Shown here one piece after another: positions 55,601 through 64,000 of a stretch of 64,000 nt of DNA. Below the pieces are notes generated by a model. That model did no database searches, had not been told where the DNA came from, and was given only the letters and a program-made list of their open reading frames with translations. This DNA comes from Pyropia yezoensis (taxonomy: Eukaryota > Rhodophyta > Bangiophyceae > Bangiales > Bangiaceae). Where the stretch lies: contig CM020618.1 in NCBI GenBank assembly GCA_009829735.1, forward strand, positions 4,400,882-4,464,881. Reading direction: 5' to 3'. The translations under genes and the position numbers were made by a program. How positions within the stretch are numbered: position 1 is the first letter of the stretch; every line of letters begins with the position of its first letter.

Positions 55601-58585
55601 CGCTGATGTCGGGAAGGGGAAGCGTAGTTCCAGGCGGTTGCCACCGTCCAGTGTCTTCATCACTGTCGCGGCCGTGCCAAAGAAGGGGCCATCCCCAGTG
55701 AATAACACGCGGGAACCCACCCGCAGCGGGGGAGCACTGCACCCACCATCCGCACGGGGCGCCAGGGACGCCGGGCATGGAAGCGAAGTGGCCGCAGAAA
55801 ACGACCCAACAGTCGGGGCCAGCGCGTTTACCACGTCCGTCAGTGGGTCACGTCCAATAGCAGGGCGTGCCTGGATGACCACGCGAACATTACCAACGTC
55901 GAGTGCCCGCCGCTCCATGGCCTCAGCTGCTACGGTAGCAGCCAGGCGACTGAACTTGGACTTCTCAGTCTTGGACTCGACGGTGGCAGCCTGCCAAGGC
56001 ACAGGCGCCACCCCGCCAGACGCTTCAAAAACGGCGCGCTCCGCGGGACTCATCTGCACAGTCGTGTTGGTGTCCATTACCGCCTCAACCAGAGCTGGGC
56101 AGCGCCACGGGAAATCCACCAGCACGTAGCTGCCGACACCCATGCCAGCGGCCACCACGTCCCCAACAGACTTGCAAGTGACCAGTACTGACAGCTTCGC
56201 ATGGCCATTGGAGCTCTTTTTGACGGCATGACCACCATCCCCGTTGGCAGGGGTCGGCCCGTCAGCGTCATCATCAGACTGAGACGCGTTGTCGAAAAAG
56301 ATGAAATCCTTGGGCGGCCGCGTCTTGGAACCAAGCGCAACCACCAAGGACTCGCCACGGGAGGGCATCCCAAACACGTTCACGTTCACGTTGCCTGTGC
56401 GGCTTGTGACCGGAATGGGGCGGATGGCAGGCCAACTTGCACCCGCCACAAACGCTTCGGGCCCGTCATCCGGTGGCAGCTCCGCCACAAAGCCGACCCC
56501 AGGAGGCAGCGGCGGTAGAATGTGTGAGGCAACACCCCCTGCAGTGTGCAGTGGGGGCAGCAGGTCTGGGAACGGAGATGGTACCACTCGCTCGGGCGTG
56601 CCAGGCAGCGGGGCGGTGTACAGAATGGCCTCACCAAACGTGTTTCGCCGCCGCTCATCGGCAGTCAACTGCTCCAGCGGCACGCTCGCCATAGCCTTCA
56701 GTAGCGCCTGCTCGTCCACAAACGGCAGCAGCACCACAGCTTCCCAAGCGTTCTTCTTCGAGTTCATATCCGTATCAAAGGTCAGTGGGTAAAAATGTGC
56801 AATCGGCGACCGCGGGTCCGTCATCAGCGCCGCAAACGGCTTCGGAAGGCACCACGACGACGAGGCCGGCAGCACACTCAACAGCTGCTCCTGCGGGAAA
56901 AACGGGACCCCCCGCTCAAACGTCACCCCCGTCAGCAGGTCGGTCAAGTTGACAAGGTCGGACGCCATCGGCGCGTAGTGGAACGGATAAAACCACCGCC
57001 ACGACGCGCATCCGTGGTAGTAGTACCGCAGCGTCCAGACCAGGCCCTCAATGTAAGCCTTGCGGAGTGCGTGGTGGCCCGCCGCGTCATCCTTCAGCAG
57101 GTTCATCTTTTCCCGGTAATAGTTCTCCTTAACGGGTGCCAAGGCGGCGGCATCGGAGCGTGCAACCCCCAACTCGAGGACAGAAGTCAGCTCCACCGCG
57201 TCCCACGCGAGGGGGCTTTTGGCTTTTCTTCTGCGCGGTGGAGTAGCGCCATTGCCGGGAACAGCCGCAGGGTCCGTGCCCGCTCCGGCCCGCGCCACCT
57301 CCATCAGCTCTTCTTCCTCCTCCTCAAAGCTGTCCATATCCGATCCCAGATGGTGGGGCGTGAAGCCCCACAGCGCGTCAAAGTCCGATGCCACCCCCGC
57401 AATGGTGGATTTGGACCCGCCACCGCCGCGGCCACCGCCATGACTCCTCTTGTTTGCGTCCCCGCGGCGTTTGAGGACGACTGCCTCCAGCTGCCCCAGC
57501 TTGGAAATGAACACCTCGAAGCGGGACGGATGAATTGTGCCCGCGTCCGAGAGGTAGCCGCCAAGGCGGGGGATGAGGCCCTTGTACAGCTGAATCATCA
57601 CATTTAGCGCCCCCTCCTTGATGTCCATTGTTGGCAAGTTGGGCAAAAAGTCGTTGCCGACCAAGAACATCATGAAGACAAAGTCGTCCACCACCCGCTC
57701 AACATCGTAGTCAGGAAGGCTAGCCAGTGCCTGCCGGAACTCGAGGTCAATGTACTCGCGAAGAACTCCGATGGAGAGCAGCTCAAACTCGCCAAAGGTG
57801 GCGGTGTCGAGCTTGGCAACCGACCGGGGCTTGCTGCGCTTGCGTGCGAAGGCGGTGTAGTCCACCTTTTCCCGGAGCAACACAAAGTGGCGCTCGTGAG
57901 TGACGAGCCCAAGCATGATCAGGTCCGCGTCAAGGCCGTAAAGGCAGTGGCGAGCGTGGGGCCCCAACGCACCCGACAGCTTTTGCTGACGGATGAACTC
58001 CATAATTTTGTGCTCGCCCTCGCCGGGTACCTCGGCGCCAGAGAGCACCACCGACAAGCCCGCCCAGGATGCGTCCTCCGCAAGTTTCTTCTGCGCAAAG
58101 TACTGCAGTACCTGCGTCAGACGGGCCATGAAGACAGTGCCAGGCGTAATGCAGTTCGAGTCAAACGGTGGAGACGCGTCCGCTGCCGCGTACGGGTCGG
58201 CCGCCGCTGCCGCCGCGTGTTCCTCTGCCCGCTCCTGAGCTGACCGGAAGCGCCGGGAGCGCTGCTGGTTCATCTTGGCACGAGGGGCCACCCCGTCAAT
58301 GGCCATGTACAGGAGCGCCCGCGGCCGCACTAGCGTGACCAACATGTCAATGTACTTGAAGACGGCGAGCAGCATTTCGTCTTGCGTTGGTGCCGCCGCC
58401 GAGGCACTCATTACGTAGCGACCGTCGCCGTCGTCGACGCCCGCCGCACGCGCGCAGTTGTGGACAACGCCATTCATGTCCAGGTACAGGTTGTCAATGG
58501 CAGGGGCACGGCATGTGCCATTCAAAGGTGTGTTGATCAGCGGGTATCGTTCCGACACCCAGCGGTAGAACTTGGGGACGCCCAT
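52697..58585 (-). CDS. XRN1: 5'-3' exoribonuclease 1 (XRN1-like), with a long low-complexity tail
   Basis: XRN1 degrades decapped mRNA in the cytoplasm. The ATG at 58585 gives MGVPKFYRWVSERYPL, the classic XRN start, and 1,962 residues. The first 600 residues hold the conserved nuclease blocks: LYLDMNGVVHNC, MAIDGVAPRAKMNQQRSRRF, FDSNCITPGTVFM, GAEVPGEGEHKIMEFIR, GLDADLIMLGL and FLVGNDFLPNLP, with the acidic residues for the two metal ions. The middle has XRN1-type accessory domains (LGVKYTGRGLIMPGYAR, FTYSRRCAEVLGAYRAAFP), which favour XRN1 over nuclear XRN2/Rat1. The final 600 or so residues are Ala/Gly/Pro-rich with Arg-Gly clusters near the end (RGRRRNRRAGGARRGG) and may bind RNA or partners. 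The gene is without introns. Confidence 0.93.
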   Translation of the reverse strand: MGVPKFYRWVSERYPLINTPLNGTCRAPAIDNLYLDMNGVVHNCARAAGVDDGDGRYVMSASAAAPTQDEMLLAVFKYIDMLVTLVRPRALLYMAIDGVAPRAKMNQQRSRRFRSAQERAEEHAAAAAADPYAAADASPPFDSNCITPGTVFMARLTQVLQYFAQKKLAEDASWAGLSVVLSGAEVPGEGEHKIMEFIRQQKLSGALGPHARHCLYGLDADLIMLGLVTHERHFVLLREKVDYTAFARKRSKPRSVAKLDTATFGEFELLSIGVLREYIDLEFRQALASLPDYDVERVVDDFVFMMFLVGNDFLPNLPTMDIKEGALNVMIQLYKGLIPRLGGYLSDAGTIHPSRFEVFISKLGQLEAVVLKRRGDANKRSHGGGRGGGGSKSTIAGVASDFDALWGFTPHHLGSDMDSFEEEEEELMEVARAGAGTDPAAVPGNGATPPRRRKAKSPLAWDAVELTSVLELGVARSDAAALAPVKENYYREKMNLLKDDAAGHHALRKAYIEGLVWTLRYYYHGCASWRWFYPFHYAPMASDLVNLTDLLTGVTFERGVPFFPQEQLLSVLPASSSWCLPKPFAALMTDPRSPIAHFYPLTFDTDMNSKKNAWEAVVLLPFVDEQALLKAMASVPLEQLTADERRRNTFGEAILYTAPLPGTPERVVPSPFPDLLPPLHTAGGVASHILPPLPPGVGFVAELPPDDGPEAFVAGASWPAIRPIPVTSRTGNVNVNVFGMPSRGESLVVALGSKTRPPKDFIFFDNASQSDDDADGPTPANGDGGHAVKKSSNGHAKLSVLVTCKSVGDVVAAGMGVGSYVLVDFPWRCPALVEAVMDTNTTVQMSPAERAVFEASGGVAPVPWQAATVESKTEKSKFSRLAATVAAEAMERRALDVGNVRVVIQARPAIGRDPLTDVVNALAPTVGSFSAATSLPCPASLAPRADGGCSAPPLRVGSRVLFTGDGPFFGTAATVMKTLDGGNRLELRFPFPTSAAKEPAFGYRVVAVERQANWLPLAKMAAKAGVHPALASRAVGSLRFTVSGGRGRDEVDLGLGVKYTGRGLIMPGYARQEGGSSGPFTYSRRCAEVLGAYRAAFPALFLALTKAAQESRGAGGGEPIFDAATLLKCPASQAAIVVADAVAWLGASELPRLPLVSISADVVSRGTVLALEREAKVASRVQASRATGTGAGSSSLVVPRSAVLLGTEPRNVGAAAIAGAAAAARSAGWVPHLGLDGLGVRAGDRVVNRSVTGPVPLGLRGTVVGVIPPGSVASAGPPPLPVLGGGPAGRGRSGSYGGGGSGGGGRSGGGGSGGGGVGAPSTEAMVEVVFDAGFVGGGSLHGRCSSQRGKAMAASQLVMLRPESNDSVYRRLWQSENAKVPAVKQSSPLPPPPSRRAAAGAKAGATSYVGATSAGLNSIVPAPGAASTAARAPPSASRGGGGGAGAGGRNGTGGGGAARTGAPSVAAGGAASVRPPLPAGATGVWKPLSWGELSRRDDGAAGAASRAASRAGPKAAAPAGPPASAARASAASFRSRGRGGAATGGGSGALPAGAAGARGAPPSGPTAPPVVMPDPSQLPLPSFASGRAAPPVVRVLGSRAAATPTSPAAAPVTAAVAGMAGQEGAPGGRRGGRPPRMGAAAARGGSAAGAAAGAPASSAGASAAGVDVSAALQSLRLHSGAAPSTTGRQKSVLLMGVSGARHSSGGRGGAATRAPPPPAAGATGPAGGVAVAATMDLKNMLGVGGPAVAAAPTPSVPSAAAPAGVVLDQGVLPVPVRSPGVPVAEARSPGAAGVLDESAYWAALQQEHTTSNVQGGGGGGGSGGGGVRGGGRHGRRGGGGVVPRGGVAAAAGGVAVDAAPSGNPEAAPAAAAATGVAPGPVLTAAGAATAATAGATAGRGRRRNRRAGGARRGGADGGAAAAAAAAAAGGGSADAPAAAAAAPPPVANGAVAAVAGGAVIGA

Positions 58586-59826
58586 GATGGCAGGCAAGCA
58601 GGGGCGGAAAGTCCGTCGCTAGAACTGTTGCAGCTGCTGGAGCAGTTGCGGTGTTCCTCCAGGGTCAATCAAAGAGACAGCCAAAACAACGACGTCAACG
58701 TAGCCGCCTCAGGGCGACAAGCGTGAACCTCCCGGCGTTGACAACGGGCAAAAACTACCTACCGCTCCCCAAGGAAGGAACGTGCAGGTGAGATGGAGCG
58801 CTTCCCCCCCAGCAGCAGCGTGTCACGTGGCTGGACGTCGGTTGTGGGTGCGGCGATCGGAAAACGGCCGCCAACGCCAGCGCGCGCGGTATCCAGGCCC
58901 ACGTTGAGCGACTCCTGCTGGCCCTCGTGGGTGTTCGTATCAAGTCCGCTATCGCTAAATAGCTAAACGATGAGCATAGCTCAGTAGAAAGGTAATATGT
59001 AATTATACATAACTAATAGGTATGACATATTGTGTATGCATTTTCTATAGAACCGATTTGCGAATCAGCCGAAAAGATCGTACATGATCTAATTGGTTTA
59101 GTCTTCACGTGGCCTCGTGTGCCCGTGAGTCCTCATTTATCAAAAGCGACGTTGGCGTCCTCGCCGGGAACTACCGCCCGCCAGCTTCGCCCCATCTTAC
59201 AAACGTCGTGAGCACCGTTCTTCCCCGCAATCGTGCCGTCAAGCTGCCGAATGGCGGTTGAGCGTCTTGTAGACCGTGCTGCTGCGTGACCAGGTACGTG
59301 TAGGCTGCTTTTCGGGGTGCCTGTGGTATGTGTGCTTTCCCTGGGTAGAGATGCGCCCCTGCTTCCCAGCGAGCAACACTGAGAGGATGACTCTTTCCCC
59401 GTAAGATCGACTATGCTTCAAATGCGCGGAGCGTCGCGCGTGCAAACTTTCAAGCCATGCACGCGGGCGGAGACTGATCGTTGTTGCTGGCGGGTCGGCC
59501 CTGTCGGGCGATCTGTCGCCCTGTGGGACGTCAACCATGGAGGTGGGGTCAACTACTCGTTGCACACGCCATGATCGTGTGCTAATGCCGCTCAAGCTCT
59601 AATGGCGTCGAGCTCTATGGTGTGATTGGCGTCGACTTGTGATGAACTACCTGTGATCTCTTGGCGCAGACGTTCTCTCATGTGATTGTACATGAAGGTG
59701 ACGGTTCTCATGTGGCGTTGCCTGCACCTTTCAGTATAGTCTCAGAACCGTTCCGTCTTCGGTTCTACCTCAAGCACGGCTTGGCACAGTTGTGTCTGTT
59801 GCGCGACTGTGCGTCAGCTCAGCGTC
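58586..59826. other. Divergent intergenic region with an AT-rich island
   Basis: No gene is supported. A sharply AT-rich island lies at about 58,940-59,110 in otherwise GC-rich DNA. The remainder has ordinary composition. Promoters of XRN1 and of the gene at 59,827 should be here. Confidence 0.45.
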
Positions 59827-60333
59827 ATGCCTCGCCGGCCACCAACGTTGCGCCACCGCGCCGCCATTGGTCGCCGCCGTCTGGTAGGTGAGATCCGACA
59901 CTTGCGAGCGGCCGAGCAGCTGCTTGTGCGGACCCTCCGCGCTCTCTCCGTGGAGGGTGCAGCGCTACAAGCGCTCGTGGATGCCGAGCTCTCAGGTGCT
60001 GCCGCCCCAGCGTCTGCGACCGCGGTCTCGACCGTGCTGGCAGGAGTGCCGCTGCCGGCGTCTTCGATGGTGGGTGTGGGTGATGTACTGGCCTCGAATG
60101 ATGAGCGAGCGTTGGACTTAGCGCCGGCGGCCGAAGCCGTGGAAGCGGAGACAGTCGCGTCAGCTCTGGCTTCTGTGGGTGCTGGCTTGATGGCCGCTGG
60201 GGGTCTGACATCTGCGGACTCTGCCAGTGGCAGTGCCGCAGTCTTGTCAGCTAGAACAGTGGAGCATTCCGGGGTGGGCCACGTTAGGAACGCATTTGGC
60301 CTGGACGAGGATGAGGACGATTTTGACTTCTGA
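59827..60333 (+). CDS. Small protein with helical N-terminus and acidic tail (168 aa), unknown
   Basis: The ATG at 59827 opens a basic start (MPRRPPTLRHRAAIGRRR), then a helix with heptad-like Leu spacing (GEIRHLRAAEQLLVRTLRALSVEG). Ala/Ser-rich low complexity follows, and the end is strongly acidic (GLDEDEDDFDF). It ends 139 bases from the convergent gene at 60,473. I cannot assign a family. The contrast between basic start and acidic end and the single continuous ORF favour a real gene, but the evidence is compositional. Confidence 0.5.
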   Translation: MPRRPPTLRHRAAIGRRRLVGEIRHLRAAEQLLVRTLRALSVEGAALQALVDAELSGAAAPASATAVSTVLAGVPLPASSMVGVGDVLASNDERALDLAPAAEAVEAETVASALASVGAGLMAAGGLTSADSASGSAAVLSARTVEHSGVGHVRNAFGLDEDEDDFDF

Positions 60334-60472
60334 TGCGTCGCTCCCAGGACGGACGAGCAAAGCGATTAAAGATGATGTGTACCGCCCGCATGCGACTGGA
60401 CTGATGACCACGACGTCCAAACGATGTGGTCCTTCACTCGTCAAGAGTTACTTCCGCCACGTTGATGCCTGG

Positions 60473-61828
60473 TCATGTTGTCGAGGAGAACAGGTCGGCT
60501 ACTGCCAGCGCCATGATCTGGTTTTCCTCCGACCCGTACCTCTCCGTCGCGTTTTCGTAGGTGTACTTGGCCACAGGAAAAAGGAAGGGCCCCTTGTACA
60601 CGTTGATGCGCCCCTTGTTGGCGCCCCCCCCGACCGTCCCACCTGCCGCTCCCGCCGAAGGCGCATTGTCCAGCGTCGGAAAGTTGTCAAACACAACGTA
60701 CCGTGCGGCGCCTGACGTGTGAAGGGAACGGAACAGACGCATGGAGCTAATGAGGCTTTGCCCCACAAACGCCCCCACCGCCAGCACCACGTCCAGCCGC
60801 GGCGGGTAAGCTGCCGCTGCGTCCGGCGCAAACGGGTCAAACGTCATGAAGGAGGTCTTGGCGTCGACAGATGCGTACTTGGCGCGTGCGGCCGCCAAAC
60901 GGTCCTCGTTGCGCTCGGCGCACACAAAGCGGATGGAGCGGAACTCGCGGCGGAGATGAGAAAACACCACAGGGAGGAAGTCTGCGTTGGCGAGGCAATT
61001 GACGTCCATGACCGACACCGCGTCCAGACGCTTGATGGCGCGGTACACACCTTTGCAGGCCACCCAGTAGGGGCGCTCGCAGCCCCACCAGCCCTGGGGC
61101 TTGCGCACCGTGTACACTGATGACGGGGCGGTCTCCATGCCGGGTGATGGTGCAGAGGATGCCGCACGCAGGAACGGCGGAACTCCCTCCCCGCCTACTG
61201 TAGACGGAGACACGGCCCAAGCCGAAAAGCGAGTGTGGGTAGGAGCTGCACCGCCGACGGATGTTGCACCGTCATCCGCAGTCGCGGCCCCGGTACCTTC
61301 CGAGGTGAGGCTAGGCAGCGGATGCACGCCTTCCGGTACGGGGACCACGCCAAACCCGGGACGCCCCGCTGACGCCGCAGTGGGCCGCCCCGAGCCGCTA
61401 GCACCGCCGGCACCGGTGCTGTCACTCCCAGACCGCGACGCCCCCTCATCGCGGTACCAGTTGGCCTGCCGTAAAGGGGCGCGCCCCCCTCCGCCCCTTC
61501 CCCCTCGCCATGGCAACGACCACTTCACAGCCGACAGGTTCCGGGTCAGGCCGGTGACCAGCGCGGGTTGGTACAGCGACAGCGTCTGGTGGAGGAAGAC
61601 AAACACGGAGAAGGCAAAGATAAGGCCGGCGCGGCCAGTCGGGGAGTGAAGGACGCCTTTGACCACCCCCAGCGCGGACGCTACGTGCTGGCGTCCCAGG
61701 TGACGGCCGTCGTCCTCGACGTGGGACCGCCTCCGTGAGCCACCGCCGCCGAAATTGTCGTCCGTGCGACCATGAGCTGTGGTAGAAAGCGGCGGGCGGC
61801 GCCCCGACGAGCGGGGTTGACGGCCCAT
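60473..61828 (-). CDS. Type II membrane protein with a methyltransferase-like domain (451 aa)
   Basis: The ATG at 61828 (MGRQPRSSG) starts a 65-residue polar, basic segment, then one membrane helix (about 66-86, AGLIFAFSVFVFLHQTLSLY) and a Pro/Gly/Ser/Thr-rich stem, the layout of a Golgi type II protein. The C-terminal 200 residues resemble SAM-dependent methyltransferase-fold proteins. SVMDVNCLANADFLP fits the first strand and loop, and VCAERNEDRL the second. RLDVVLAVGAFVGQ, SSMRLFRSLHTSGAARYVVFDNFP and GRINVYKGPFLFPVAKYTYEN match the layout of a family often annotated as polysaccharide-associated methyltransferases. The substrate is unknown. The classic GxGxG is replaced by DVNCLAN, so activity is not certain. 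Confidence 0.55.
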   Translation of the reverse strand: MGRQPRSSGRRPPLSTTAHGRTDDNFGGGGSRRRSHVEDDGRHLGRQHVASALGVVKGVLHSPTGRAGLIFAFSVFVFLHQTLSLYQPALVTGLTRNLSAVKWSLPWRGGRGGGGRAPLRQANWYRDEGASRSGSDSTGAGGASGSGRPTAASAGRPGFGVVPVPEGVHPLPSLTSEGTGAATADDGATSVGGAAPTHTRFSAWAVSPSTVGGEGVPPFLRAASSAPSPGMETAPSSVYTVRKPQGWWGCERPYWVACKGVYRAIKRLDAVSVMDVNCLANADFLPVVFSHLRREFRSIRFVCAERNEDRLAAARAKYASVDAKTSFMTFDPFAPDAAAAYPPRLDVVLAVGAFVGQSLISSMRLFRSLHTSGAARYVVFDNFPTLDNAPSAGAAGGTVGGGANKGRINVYKGPFLFPVAKYTYENATERYGSEENQIMALAVADLFSSTT

Positions 61829-62941
61829 GATGCGACAAGGGGGCACAGGGGGGGGGAGGGGTGTCAGCTACCCCGCCACAGATGCGCAGCACCGTGTGCG
61901 GGCGGTGCGCGTGGTGTGCCACTTCCCCAAAAGCTTGAACCTCGACTGGCGGTGCGGGTGTTGCGATCCTCGTCCCTACCCAGACCGCGTGGGCACGTCA
62001 GGATACGTACACGGCCACCCCACCGCGCCACACCACCGAACGGTGGTCACCACCCACACCACCGTGGCTGTGAGAGAACAACCGCCAGCGTGCGCCAGCC
62101 ATCAGGGAGGGGGGAGACCGTCTGCTTCTGGGATGGGAAGCCAGGGCGCAGCAGGCGAGGGGGGAGAGCCGTCGTCTGCCGTGGCGGTACTCGGCGCCAG
62201 CTCATCAGCGGGCCATGATCGGCGCCTGCGCACCTTGGGGACACGCCATGACTTGATCACCCCCACTCGGCGAGGGAGCCGTCGCGGCCAAACCGCCACG
62301 TTGGGGTGGCTGGCCCGCCGGTGAGGCAAGCGTGCATTCGAGGGGAGGTGAAATGCAGAGGCTGCCCTCGGGCGAGCCAGATGAAGCGCAAAAATGTGCC
62401 AGACAGTGGCGTGGCGTTCCCGAATTCGGACTTAGACTCGGAACTTCAGTCCAACGAGACCACCCTGAATGAAATGTATCGTTTACCTGTCTTTTCACCG
62501 CCTGCCGCGTCCCCTCTTCCGCCGTTGGGCGGGCGGTCGCGGTCGCCGGCAGCTGCAGCTGCGCCATGACGAGGCGACAATACCTCCATACCAGCCAAGC
62601 AACCCGCGGCCTCTTTTGCGCGGCCTGCATCGAGGGTGGGTGGAAGTGGGCGAGGAAGAGAGAGCAGCTTTGAACAGTGTTGGTAGTGAGCGAGACAACA
62701 CAACCCCCCCCCTCCCCGCCCCAAGAAACACATGGTATTCTCTGCACCCAACGGCCGCAGCCGCAGAGCCAAGACGAGACCAACAGCAAAGAGAAACGAA
62801 TACAGGCCCAGAAGCAATACCAGACGTCGTGAGGCTCAGCCCCCAACAGCCATCCAGAACGTGGCTGTCGCACGATCCCCTCCGCCCGTGTCGAGCGGGC
62901 ACATCACACCGTCCCCCACGTCCCCCCCCCCCCGCCTCCCC
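61829..62941. other. Intergenic region upstream of the methyltransferase-like gene
   Basis: No gene is supported. Several ORFs on both strands are shadows or low complexity. It should contain the promoter of the methyltransferase-like gene and the 3' end of the gene at 62,942. Confidence 0.4.
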
Positions 62942-64000
62942 TCATCCACCGCTCGACGTGCTGTCGTCGCTGCTGTCCGCCGCCGCCGCTGCGCGCGCGC
63001 GAGCGGCCAGGAACTCACCGCGGTAGTGGACCGACCGCTTGGCCTGGAAAACCTTCTTTTCAACTGGGGCCTCGCCGGTCCGGGCACCCCCGTCAGCAGA
63101 GCCGGATGCATCTGCAGAGTCGGATGCCAGTGAGACACCCACTCCCCCCCTTGCCCCGACTGGTCTTGCAGCGGCCGCCCCCAACACCGACCCCGTGTCG
63201 ATGGAAACCGTGCGCTTGACGCCCGCCCGTCGTCGTGGCTGCCGCGCCTCGGGTCGCAGCGCGTCGCCAGCCGCCCACCGTTGGGCAAATGTGAGGGCGG
63301 CGGGGCCGCGCTTGGACTCATCGTCCGAGTCAGAGGAGGACGAGGAGGTGCCCTCCCGGTCTGCATCCATCGAGTGGGTGGAGGTGCTCGGGCCTAGGTG
63401 TCCGCCGCGATCACCCGAGGCCGCCGCCGTCGCAGCCGCCGCGGCGCTGTCGGTCTTGCCGTCGGCAGAACCCCCGTCAGCCACACCGTCGGCGGCCGTG
63501 CCGTCGCCGGCTCCCGTCAGCACAACCGCTGCAACGGCAGAAGCAACGGAATCGGTCGGACCACGAGCACTGCTTGGGCCGCCATCGTCCTCTTCTTCCT
63601 TCTCCGCTTCCTCGTCCTCCTGCCGCCCAGGCGAGGGCATGGCCCCATCCAGGGAGCCACTCGAGCGGGAAGATGGGTACGATCCCGTCCGCGCCGCGAG
63701 GGACCGCTCCAAGGAAGAAAAGCCAACCAGCTTGGCCTCGTCCAGGAAGGGCGGCGCCCCACCGCTCCCACCCCTCCGCGCCCCTCCCATCGACACGTCC
63801 TGCCCCCCCGCCCCACCGCCGCTGCCGCTCCCGTCGCCGCCGCTGTCGGTTGCCCCACCGGCGGCACCCCCGGAGACACCATCGGCCCGCCTGCCCCGCC
63901 CCCCCCCCGAGCGGCCGCCACCGGCGCGAGCCGCGGCGGCTAACGCCGACGCTGACGAGGCGGGCGGCGACGGCGGCGCGGACCCCCCCGACGTGGTGGA
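62942..64000 (-). CDS. Protein phosphatase inhibitor 2-like protein, possibly running off the right edge
   Basis: An ATG at 63790 gives 282 residues, but the frame is open to the window edge, so the gene may begin beyond base 64,000. The C-terminal segment KKVFQAKRSVHYRGEFLAAR followed by an acidic SSDDS stretch resembles the KxHYxE...AR motif of phosphatase inhibitor 2, which docks on PP1. PPFLDEAKLVGFSSLERSL near the ATG may be the counterpart of the N-terminal docking region. The middle is Ala/Gly/Ser/Asp low complexity, as expected for a disordered inhibitor. The family assignment is tentative; the part upstream of 63790 is Gly/Ser/Ala-rich and may be non-coding. Confidence 0.45.
   Translation of the reverse strand, partial: STTSGGSAPPSPPASSASALAAAARAGGGRSGGGRGRRADGVSGGAAGGATDSGGDGSGSGGGAGGQDVSMGGARRGGSGGAPPFLDEAKLVGFSSLERSLAARTGSYPSSRSSGSLDGAMPSPGRQEDEEAEKEEEDDGGPSSARGPTDSVASAVAAVVLTGAGDGTAADGVADGGSADGKTDSAAAAATAAASGDRGGHLGPSTSTHSMDADREGTSSSSSDSDDESKRGPAALTFAQRWAAGDALRPEARQPRRRAGVKRTVSIDTGSVLGAAAARPVGARGGVGVSLASDSADASGSADGGARTGEAPVEKKVFQAKRSVHYRGEFLAARARAAAAADSSDDSTSSGG

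Noticed and set aside
58976..59041. tRNA-like string (GCATAGCTCAGT...TATGC)
   Set aside because: A box-A-like sequence and a 5-bp acceptor-like pair are present, but the T-loop GTTCRANTC and a proper anticodon stem are missing.
1..64000. CRISPR arrays, rRNA genes, bacterial operons
   Set aside because: No regularly spaced direct repeats with unique spacers, no rRNA-like conserved blocks and no prokaryotic gene organisation are visible.

Overview
The window looks like nuclear DNA from a GC-rich, intron-poor alga. My best guess is a bangiophyte red alga such as Porphyra or Pyropia, but that is an inference. It rests on a plastid-type phytoene synthase with a long N-terminal extension, a eukaryotic XRN1, GT-AG introns, Ala/Gly/Pro-rich low-complexity protein tails and long C or G runs. 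It is not bacterial: there are no operons, Shine-Dalgarno patterns or CRISPR arrays.

The left two thirds (about 1-40,360) is a bed of mobile elements. Element 1 (minus strand, cut by the left edge) is a Ty3/gypsy retrotransposon with gag and most of pol. Next come two truncated LTR-element fragments (6,016-9,186), an orphan copy of a retrotransposon antisense ORF (9,312-11,120) and a Crypton-type tyrosine recombinase gene (11,494-14,436). Element 2 (15,324-26,135, minus strand) is a complete chromovirus: 363-bp LTRs differing at one base, a 5-bp target duplication CGCTG, gag, and a full pol with a C-terminal chromodomain. Element 3 (27,314-36,689, plus strand) is a second complete chromovirus with 469-bp LTRs and a GTGTG duplication, but its ORFs carry stops and a frameshift. 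A 3.6-kb terminal-inverted-repeat DNA transposon (36,764-40,359) follows. Its large transposase shares motif architecture with the RAG1/Transib group.

Two features unite the LTR elements. In all three gag-pol junctions pol lies in the -1 frame directly behind the heptamer G GGA AAC, one codon before the gag stop, which indicates programmed -1 frameshifting. In both complete elements a large ORF lies on the opposite strand between pol and the 3' LTR. These two antisense proteins and the orphan copy at 9,312 align with one another over a core region, so they form one protein family. I regard this antisense family as the strongest candidate for an undescribed component.

The right third (about 41,100-64,000) is host gene space. 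It holds phytoene synthase (minus), a DUF4246 2OG-Fe(II) oxygenase-like protein (minus), a tandem pair of paralogous small four-helix membrane protein genes (plus, each with one phase-2 intron at the same place), a secreted protein (minus), a small single-pass membrane protein with one intron (plus), XRN1 (minus), an acidic-tailed unknown (plus), a membrane-anchored methyltransferase-like protein (minus) and a phosphatase-inhibitor-2-like protein reaching the right edge (minus). The genes look unrelated in function, as expected in a eukaryotic nucleus. Start positions below are at ATG codons.
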